From assembly GCF_902491285.1 (NCBI RefSeq), contig NZ_CABUHK010000109.1, forward strand, positions 1 to 13,784: 13,784 nucleotides of DNA, written 5' to 3'. How positions within the stretch are numbered: the stretch's first letter is position 1; the number at the start of each line of letters is the position of its first letter. Made by a program: the position numbers and the translations under genes. Shown one piece after another: positions 1 through 6,163 of the stretch. The notes under the pieces were generated by a model, which had not been told where the DNA came from, did not search any database, and worked only from the letters and a program-made list of their open reading frames with translations. Source of the DNA: an uncultured Bacteroides sp. Its GTDB lineage: Bacteria; Bacteroidota; Bacteroidia; Bacteroidales; Bacteroidaceae.

Positions 1-15
1 CAATCATTTGATATC

Positions 16-2619
16 ATGAAAAAAGTATTATTGATTTCATTCGTAATCTTGTCTGCGGCTGCACAGATGACTTATGCGCAAAAGCAAGCAGTCATCAAGT
101 TGATGGAGACAACGTTGATGCATGAAATGCGTGCTACTCCTTATCCGCTTGATAAGGCTGTGGTGAATGACCGTGCGGTTTCTTTCCAATGGCCGCTCCG
201 TTCGGATATGAACTCGCAGGACAGTCCGTTGGACGGATTCGAACACAAAGTAAAGAAGGTGGATAAAACGAAAGTTACCTATCGCTTACGCTATTCTCAA
301 GATGCCGGATTTAAGTCGGGCATCACCCAGGTGGATACCCGTTGGCCGTTTTACAATCCGGAGAAACCGCTTGCACCGGGTGTATGGTACTGGCAGTTCG
401 GATATATGGAAGACGGACAAGTAGTGTGGGGAAGCACGCAACAGGTCACAGTGGAAGACCGTCCGGGAAAATTCTGTCCTCCCTCATTGAAAGCGTTGCT
501 GGCAAAACTGCCTGCCGACCATCCGCGTGTATGGATAATGAAGGATGAATGGAAGGACTTTATGAACCGCAGTAAAGAGAAAGCGGAAAGACAATGGTAT
601 CTTGAACGTGCCGATAAGGTGCTTCAAACTCCGATGAAATCGGTGAAAGATATTAATACCTCTCAAGTGAAGAATCTGAAAAATGAAATGCAGATTAATT
701 CGTACCTTACCCGTGAGAGCCGTCGCATTATTGATGCGGAAGAAGGAAATACCGAGGCGCTGATACGTGCATGGCTGTTGACGCAGGATACTAAATATGC
801 CGACGAAGCCATTAAACGGGTGTTGATTATGGCAGGTTGGGACAAGGACAAGAATGTGAAAGGTGATTTCAACGCTTCCACTCTGTTGTCACTTTGCTCC
901 ATGGCTTATGATTCTTTCTATGACCGGCTAAGCGCGGCGCAAAAGAAAACTTTGTTTGATGAAATCAGAGTGAAAGGCGGCGAGATGTATGATAACTTCA
1001 ATAACCGCATGGAGAATCACATTGCCGACAATCATGTATGGCAGATGACACTCCGTATCCTGACAATGGCGGCGTTCAGTGTATATGGTGATTTGCCCGA
1101 AGCAAATACATGGGTAGATTACTGTTATAATGTCTGGCTGGCACGTTTCCCCGGATTAAACAAAGACGGCGGTTGGCACAACGGTGACTCTTACTTCACG
1201 GTCAACACCCGTACCTTGATAGAAGTACCTTATTATTATAGCAAACTGACCGGATATGATTTCTTCTCCGACCCTTGGTATCAGGGAAATATCATGTACA
1301 CTATCTTCCAACAACCGCCTTTCTCCAAATCCGGTGGAAACGGAAGCTCACATCAGAATGTGGGACGTCCTAACAGTATCCGCATCGGGTATCTGGACGC
1401 ACTGGCACGCCTTACCGGAAATACCTATGCAGCCGACTTTGTACGCCGCACCTTGAAAGTGGAACCGGAATATATGAAAAAGGCCTTGTTGAACAAGCCC
1501 GGTGACCTTGCCTGGTTTCGTCTTCAATGCGACAAACCATTGCTGGAAGGCGAAGGATTGACGGCGCTTCCTGCAGGATACGTATTTCCCGAGACGGGAC
1601 TGGCTTCTTTCCAAACTAATTGGGACAGAGTAGGCGGTAATGCCATGTGGAGTTTCCGTTCCAGCCCTTACGGCTCTACCTCTCATGCACTTGCCAATCA
1701 GAATGCGTTCAATACTTTCTACGGTGGACAGCCGTTGTTTTATAGTAGCGGACACCATATTGAATTTACGGACGTACACAGTATGCTGTGCCATCGTGCC
1801 ACACGTGCTCACAACAGTATTTTGGTGAACGGCATGGGGCAGCGTATCGGAACAGAGGGATACGGATGGATTCCCCGTTATTACGCCAGTGAAAAGATAG
1901 GCTATGTGTTGGGAGACGCTTCCAACGCTTACGGAAAGGTGATTTCTCCGCTTTGGCTGACACGTGGCGAACAGTCCGAAGTACATTATACACCCGAAAA
2001 CGGCTGGGATGAGAATCATGTGAAGACTTTCCGCCGCCACATCGTGAACTTGGGAAAGACCGGACTGATTTTCGTCTATGACGAACTGGTGGCAGACGAA
2101 CCAGTGAACTGGAATTACCTGCTGCACACCACAGCAAATCCTATGACGGTGAATAAGTCGGACAACCGCTTTGTGCACATTCAAGCTACCAACCGCGGAG
2201 GAGCGTCGGATGCTTATCTTTTCTCAAGCGGAACGTTGCAAACCGATACTACCAGCAGTTTCTTTTATCCGGCAGAGAACTGGTTGCGCGCCGATGATAA
2301 AGGCAACTTCAAGAAATATCCGAATCACTGGCATTTTACCGCTACATCGGAGAAAGCACAAGTATATCGTTTTGCCACTATCATCAATACGCATGCGTTG
2401 AAATATCCCGCCAAAGACCCGGAAATTCTGTCCGACGGACGTATCAAAGTAGGTGGGTGGCTTATCAGTGTGAACCTGAAGCCCAATGGTGCTCCTTCTT
2501 TCTTCATCCGCAGCACCAAGGAGAATGTGAATATCACTTACAAGGGAGAAGCCACTATTGTCAGTGAAGACGGGTATGAAACAGTTATGAGGGATACATT
2601 GCCCGAACTGGAAATCTGA
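16..2619 (+). CDS. Secreted polysaccharide lyase, DUF4962 + heparinase II/III type (PL15-like)
   Basis: Predicted lyase that cleaves a uronic-acid-containing glycan by beta-elimination, 867 aa. Residues 1-21 form a signal peptidase I signal (Lys-Lys, hydrophobic core, cleavage likely after TYA). Roughly 35-150 is a DUF4962-type beta-sandwich ending in a GVWYWQF strand, about 160-500 is the alpha-barrel, and the rest is the beta-sandwich heparinase II/III module. Expected catalytic residues are visible: DNHVW (His340), the Tyr in GDSYF (Tyr393), and the His in GSTSHALANQ (His557). This spacing matches the His/Tyr/His set known for PL15 lyases such as the alginate lyase Atu3025 and gut exo-heparinases. 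D586/H588/H599 may form a metal site. No lipobox, so probably periplasmic. The frame is open upstream of 16, but the signal peptide fixes the start. The paralogue at 6164-8716 shares TRAHN..LVNG.GQ and TPENG motifs. Substrate is uncertain: heparan, hyaluronan/chondroitin or alginate; PL33 or PL35 membership is possible. The DUF3575 gene follows after 26 bases. Confidence 0.85.
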   Translation: MKKVLLISFVILSAAAQMTYAQKQAVIKLMETTLMHEMRATPYPLDKAVVNDRAVSFQWPLRSDMNSQDSPLDGFEHKVKKVDKTKVTYRLRYSQDAGFKSGITQVDTRWPFYNPEKPLAPGVWYWQFGYMEDGQVVWGSTQQVTVEDRPGKFCPPSLKALLAKLPADHPRVWIMKDEWKDFMNRSKEKAERQWYLERADKVLQTPMKSVKDINTSQVKNLKNEMQINSYLTRESRRIIDAEEGNTEALIRAWLLTQDTKYADEAIKRVLIMAGWDKDKNVKGDFNASTLLSLCSMAYDSFYDRLSAAQKKTLFDEIRVKGGEMYDNFNNRMENHIADNHVWQMTLRILTMAAFSVYGDLPEANTWVDYCYNVWLARFPGLNKDGGWHNGDSYFTVNTRTLIEVPYYYSKLTGYDFFSDPWYQGNIMYTIFQQPPFSKSGGNGSSHQNVGRPNSIRIGYLDALARLTGNTYAADFVRRTLKVEPEYMKKALLNKPGDLAWFRLQCDKPLLEGEGLTALPAGYVFPETGLASFQTNWDRVGGNAMWSFRSSPYGSTSHALANQNAFNTFYGGQPLFYSSGHHIEFTDVHSMLCHRATRAHNSILVNGMGQRIGTEGYGWIPRYYASEKIGYVLGDASNAYGKVISPLWLTRGEQSEVHYTPENGWDENHVKTFRRHIVNLGKTGLIFVYDELVADEPVNWNYLLHTTANPMTVNKSDNRFVHIQATNRGGASDAYLFSSGTLQTDTTSSFFYPAENWLRADDKGNFKKYPNHWHFTATSEKAQVYRFATIINTHALKYPAKDPEILSDGRIKVGGWLISVNLKPNGAPSFFIRSTKENVNITYKGEATIVSEDGYETVMRDTLPELEI

Positions 2620-2645
2620 TAAACGAACATGAAAGATACGGAACT

Positions 2646-3383
2646 ATGAGACATTCGAAATTTAATATGAGAACTATGTGCCTGTTGGCTGCATTATCGG
2701 GTATAGCTGTTTTGTCGGCTCAGACTCCGGCGAAGCCCCGTGTGCAGACTTCCGCTGCTCCGGAAGAAACGACGGTCTACAAACCGGACGGAAAGAAGCC
2801 GGTAACGGTTATAGGTGTTCCCGCCAAAAAAGAAGAGGGCAAAAAGGACGTTTCCGGTAAAGCGGGCGCACGGAAGGCGGCTGCCTTAGGCAGCAAACGC
2901 TACCTGGCACTGAAAACTAACGTGTTGTATGACGCTTGTACTCTCTTGAACCTCGCTGTGGAAATGCAGGTACACAAAAAGATAACTGTGGAACTGCCTT
3001 TGACTTGCAGCTTGTGGGACTTGGGAAGTGAACACGGAGTACGTACCGTGGCATTGCAACCGGAAGCCCGTTGGTGGATAGGAAACGAAGCGGGACGGGG
3101 ACATTTTGTCGGACTGCACGCCCATGTGGCATGGTTCAACGTGAAGTGGAACGACAACCGTTATCAGGACGTCGACCGCCCTTTGCTGGGAGCCGGACTA
3201 AGTTATGGCTACAAACTGCCTTTGTCCGAACATTGGGGAGCGGAGTTTACTCTGGGATTGGGATATGCCAATATGAAGTATAATACCTATTATAATATAG
3301 ACAACGGTGCATTATTGGATACACGTGTCCGCCACTATTGGGGAGTAACCCGTGTAGGAGCGTCACTGGTATACCGCTTCTGA
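2646..3383 (+). CDS. DUF3575 family putative outer-membrane beta-barrel protein
   Basis: A 245-aa protein of the Bacteroidota DUF3575 family, whose biochemical role is not established. It has a signal peptide (residues 1-25, likely cleaved after VLSA before QTPAK). A Pro/Lys/Ala-rich, strongly basic linker covers about 26-82. A C-terminal domain of about 160 aa then begins with the family hallmark RYLALKTNVLYDA and contains alternating amphipathic strands (VAWFNVKWND, GAGLSYGYKLPL, FTLGLGYANMKY). It ends in Val-Tyr-Arg-Phe; a terminal aromatic residue is typical of outer-membrane barrels. In Bacteroides, genes of this family commonly sit beside fimbrial-type lipoproteins, as here (36 bases to the next gene). 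An accessory or anchoring role for the adhesin-like neighbours is inference. An internal ATG at 2667 (residue 8) is an alternative start that would also leave a workable signal peptide. Confidence 0.8.
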   Translation: MRHSKFNMRTMCLLAALSGIAVLSAQTPAKPRVQTSAAPEETTVYKPDGKKPVTVIGVPAKKEEGKKDVSGKAGARKAAALGSKRYLALKTNVLYDACTLLNLAVEMQVHKKITVELPLTCSLWDLGSEHGVRTVALQPEARWWIGNEAGRGHFVGLHAHVAWFNVKWNDNRYQDVDRPLLGAGLSYGYKLPLSEHWGAEFTLGLGYANMKYNTYYNIDNGALLDTRVRHYWGVTRVGASLVYRF

Positions 3384-3419
3384 ACTTAATAGGAATATAC
3401 CTGTAAATACGATAACAAT

Positions 3420-4430
3420 ATGAGAAATAGTTTATATATACTGGCACATTGCACTTTTCTGCTATTCTTTGCTTTTTTAGTGAATGGATGCAGCCTGCAC
3501 GAAGAGCCGGAAATGACTCCTGACGGAGAATTGGGAATAGACCCTACGGCGGTAACGCTGAATCTCAATCTGAACATGAATCTTAGTTTGGTGGAACGGG
3601 CACCGATGGCGGTCAGCCGTGCGGCGGAAACCAAATATCTGCGACGTTTTATCGTTGAGGCTTACCTGGATAGGCAGGTAGTGGCACGACAAACGGTGTA
3701 TGAAGAAGATTTCAACCGTTCTACTCTGCCCGTCAGCATGAAGTTGCATGCCCGCAATTATCGCATTTTGGTGTGGGCTGACTATGTGAATGCGGAAACA
3801 CCGGAACAAGGGCTTGTTTACGATGCGGAGAATCTGGCTTTCATTCTTCCTGCCGGAAAATATATAGGAAACAGCCGCTACAAAGATGTGTTTGCCGCTT
3901 CTACGACAGTAGACCTTACTTCCTACCGTAACGACTGGGGAGCTGAAACCGGACTTGATGTGACATTATACCGCCCCGTGGCACGCTATGAATTGATAGC
4001 GAAAGATGTGGAGACGTTTCTCTATAAACTCTCTACGGGCAGTTTGAAAGGTGAGAGCTTTACGGTTCGCGTGAAATACAGCGATTATCTGCCTACGGGA
4101 TATAACTTATGGGACGATGTGCCCAAGAACTCGCTGATGTACATGGAATATAAGGTCGCTTTTGAACGTCCTGCCGACGGTACGCAAGAACTGAAACTGG
4201 GATTTGACTATGTATTGGCCGGTGCCGGAGAAACTGCTTCTATTCCGGTGGAACTGGAAATCCTGAATGAGAAGAGCGAAGTACTGGCACGTACCATATT
4301 GAGTATTCCTTGTGAACGAGGTAAGAATACAACTGTACGCGGTAACTTCCTTACTTCCGACGTAAATGGCGGAATAGGTATCGACCCCGGTTACGATGGT
4401 GATTTGGAAGTAGACCTTGGAGAATTATAA
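3420..4430 (+). CDS. DUF6562 / FimB-Mfa2-like fimbrial-type lipoprotein
   Basis: A 336-aa predicted lipoprotein: hydrophobic signal to residue 23, lipobox VNGC with Cys24, then acidic residues (SLHEEPE) compatible with surface export in Bacteroidota. The rest is one beta-rich domain of the DUF6562/fimbrial-subunit type. Blocks include YRILVWADY (114-122), LVYDAENLAF, YKDVFAAS, VTLYRPVARYEL (181-192) and PCERGKNTTVRGNFLT (297-312), with a Gly/Asp-rich end. The same blocks in the same order occur in the downstream lipoprotein (FWAEYV, KVYDTADL, VTLKRPFANISV), so the two are paralogues. This one lacks the extra C-terminal head, which fits a base, anchor or stalk role as for FimB/Mfa2-type subunits. 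An SRAA motif (Arg67) after the N-terminal segment resembles the Arg site used in type V pilin maturation, but cleavage is unproven. It is probably co-transcribed with both neighbours. Confidence 0.75.
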   Translation: MRNSLYILAHCTFLLFFAFLVNGCSLHEEPEMTPDGELGIDPTAVTLNLNLNMNLSLVERAPMAVSRAAETKYLRRFIVEAYLDRQVVARQTVYEEDFNRSTLPVSMKLHARNYRILVWADYVNAETPEQGLVYDAENLAFILPAGKYIGNSRYKDVFAASTTVDLTSYRNDWGAETGLDVTLYRPVARYELIAKDVETFLYKLSTGSLKGESFTVRVKYSDYLPTGYNLWDDVPKNSLMYMEYKVAFERPADGTQELKLGFDYVLAGAGETASIPVELEILNEKSEVLARTILSIPCERGKNTTVRGNFLTSDVNGGIGIDPGYDGDLEVDLGEL

Positions 4431-4477
4431 TTAATAACAAATGAATTAAGAATTGCTTAACCATAAAAATTACAATC

Positions 4478-6028
4478 ATGAAAAAGAACTTATTTTATTC
4501 GCTAATGACTTTGTGCGCAGTGCTTTTCACATCATGCGGACAAGAAGAAATCGTTTCGGACAATGGAAATGAAATCAAAGCTCCTGTTACTATCTCTGTA
4601 CAGGCTCCTGTCAATAATCCTCTCAGCCGTGCGGGTGTCACTATACCTGATGGCTATACGATGCAGTGTATCATGCAATTACTGGATGCGGAAGGCAATA
4701 CGGTAGGTGCGCAGGATACTAAACAGGTTAATGACGGAAAGGTATCCTTCACAATCTCAGTAGATGAACAGAAGAATGTAGCGAAAGCGTTGTTTTGGGC
4801 TGAATATGTTCCGACGGCGGGTGCTGCTGGTAAAGTATATGATACAGCCGATTTGAGAGCCGTAGGATATAACACTGCGTCATTCGATATGACTAATGCT
4901 GCGTTAATGGCAGCTTGTGATGCTTTCTGCGGAAAGTTGGAAACTATCGGTAATGCCAGCGTGACATTGAAGCGTCCGTTTGCTAATATTAGTGTACAGC
5001 CGAAGAATCCGGCAGTAGCAGCAGAGGCAACTAAACTGGAAGTGAAATATAATGCTTTGAGCGGATATGATATTTTGGAAGGTAAATGCAGTTCTACTGC
5101 TCCTGTGACTTATACGAATGCAGGTTTTAATGCGGCAAGTGGAGCTTGGATTTCTAATTTCTTCTTTGCTCCTGCGGATGTGACGAAATTTGCAGAGGAA
5201 ATTACTATGACATTAAGTGGTGGATATGATAAGGTGATTAAGATACCGACTAACGCATTACCTTTGGATGTCAATATGCAGATTTTGGCGAAGTTTGAGA
5301 TTGGTGATGGTAACTTCGATGTTGACGTAGAAGTAGACCCCGATTATGAAGCATTGGAAATGAAAGTCGGCAGTTATATCAATGCGGAAGGTAAAGTGGT
5401 ACGTGATGCAGCGGATGCTGTTGGTATCGTTTTCGCGATGGAAGTTATCGGTGATGATGTTCCGGCTAATTATCCAGCTGCACTTCAGGGAAAAACGATT
5501 GCCGGATATGCGGTAGCGATAGAGAATGTGGCGGCTGGTCGCCAAGCTCTTAATATTGATAAATTAGAGACTTTAGTTGAAACAGAAAAAGCGCTAACTA
5601 ATGGCATTCAGACTACAGAGGCTTTGCTTACAGGTATTGGAGATGTTGCGTTTAAAACAACTTATAACAAATGGGTAGGAGAACATGCTTCCAATAGTGA
5701 AAATCTGAGTGCATGGTATATTCCTACATTGACACAATTGAGTGCATTTATGAATACATTGTTTACAATGAAAGATATATCTGCTACCGGTAGCGAAGAT
5801 TTCAGAAATATACCAGAGTTTGAATTTGTCAATGGCAAGATGTTTGATAGAGAACCTATTGCTACGGTGTACTATGCTTCCAGTACGGTCAATAGTGGTA
5901 AAAATATCTCGGGTGTACGCATTAATGTAGCAAGTGGTGTTGTAACCAATGCGCAAGAAGCAGGTATATCTGTAACAACAGGTGTTCAATCAGCTCTTTG
6001 CCGCCCCATGATTACAATCTTCAAATAA
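4478..6028 (+). CDS. DUF6562 lipoprotein with C-terminal Lcl/DUF1566-like lectin-type head (putative adhesin)
   Basis: A 516-aa predicted lipoprotein with lipobox FTSC (Cys20) followed by GQEE. Residues about 35-292 are a DUF6562-type beta domain paralogous to the upstream protein: PLSRAG (Arg51), FWAEYVP (106-112), KVYDTADL, VTLKRPFANISV and a closing VDVEVDPDY. Residues about 296-516 form a second domain absent from that neighbour. It opens with a sheet-like segment (MKVGSYINAEGKVV), contains WYIPTLTQL (413-421) and YYASSTV (465-471), and ends with a conserved-looking CRPMITIF. The WxxPT...L / Y(W/Y)xSST / R pattern is that of DUF1566/Lcl C-terminal domains, which adopt a C-type-lectin-like fold and act as binding heads in several secreted proteins. 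A tip adhesin or glycan-binding surface protein is therefore the best guess; the ligand is unknown. The head-coding DNA is AT-richer than its surroundings (about 37% G+C over 5581-5940). An intrinsic terminator follows 36 bases after the stop. Confidence 0.72.
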   Translation: MKKNLFYSLMTLCAVLFTSCGQEEIVSDNGNEIKAPVTISVQAPVNNPLSRAGVTIPDGYTMQCIMQLLDAEGNTVGAQDTKQVNDGKVSFTISVDEQKNVAKALFWAEYVPTAGAAGKVYDTADLRAVGYNTASFDMTNAALMAACDAFCGKLETIGNASVTLKRPFANISVQPKNPAVAAEATKLEVKYNALSGYDILEGKCSSTAPVTYTNAGFNAASGAWISNFFFAPADVTKFAEEITMTLSGGYDKVIKIPTNALPLDVNMQILAKFEIGDGNFDVDVEVDPDYEALEMKVGSYINAEGKVVRDAADAVGIVFAMEVIGDDVPANYPAALQGKTIAGYAVAIENVAAGRQALNIDKLETLVETEKALTNGIQTTEALLTGIGDVAFKTTYNKWVGEHASNSENLSAWYIPTLTQLSAFMNTLFTMKDISATGSEDFRNIPEFEFVNGKMFDREPIATVYYASSTVNSGKNISGVRINVASGVVTNAQEAGISVTTGVQSALCRPMITIFK

Positions 6029-6064
6029 GTCTTTGAACACTCGACCTTACTCAATAGAAATTTC

Positions 6065-6112
6065 AAGAAAGTGGGATGCCCCCATTCCACTTTCTTACTT
6101 TCTTCCCTTTTT
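6065..6112 (+). terminator. Rho-independent terminator between the adhesin-like genes and the second lyase
   Basis: The arms 6065-6076 and 6085-6096 pair over 12 bp, with one G·U (6075/6086). An additional T-A pair (6077/6084) closes a six-base loop rich in C. The stem is followed by a pyrimidine/T-rich run ending in five T (6108-6112). The reverse orientation has no U-tract, so it works for the + strand only. It should end, or attenuate, transcription coming from the upstream genes. A GTG at 6071 that would extend the next reading frame lies inside the 5' arm and is not a credible start. Confidence 0.85.
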
Positions 6113-6163
6113 GAAACTTTAGAGAATAACCCTCATAATCTTATACCTAGAAAAGAAAATAAT

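Noticed and set aside
1348..2184. Long antisense open frame (278 codons) within the first lyase gene
   Set aside because: No recognisable domain or start context; it is a shadow of a high-quality coding frame on the + strand. The same applies to the other antisense and out-of-frame open frames, including 7571-8119 and 9574-10143.
4446..4460. Inverted repeat TTAAG/CTTAA between the two DUF6562 genes
   Set aside because: Only five A/T-rich pairs and no T-run; too weak to be called a terminator, and no -7 box follows it.
6032..6062. Possible promoter before the terminator (TTTG at 6032, TAGAAATT at 6055)
   Set aside because: Spacing is right (19 bases) but the -7 box matches only the TA and one other consensus base, and transcripts would have to pass through the terminator.
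6071..6163. 31-codon N-terminal extension of the second lyase from a GTG at 6071
   Set aside because: The GTG is inside the terminator stem and the extension would bury the clear lipoprotein signal that begins at 6164.
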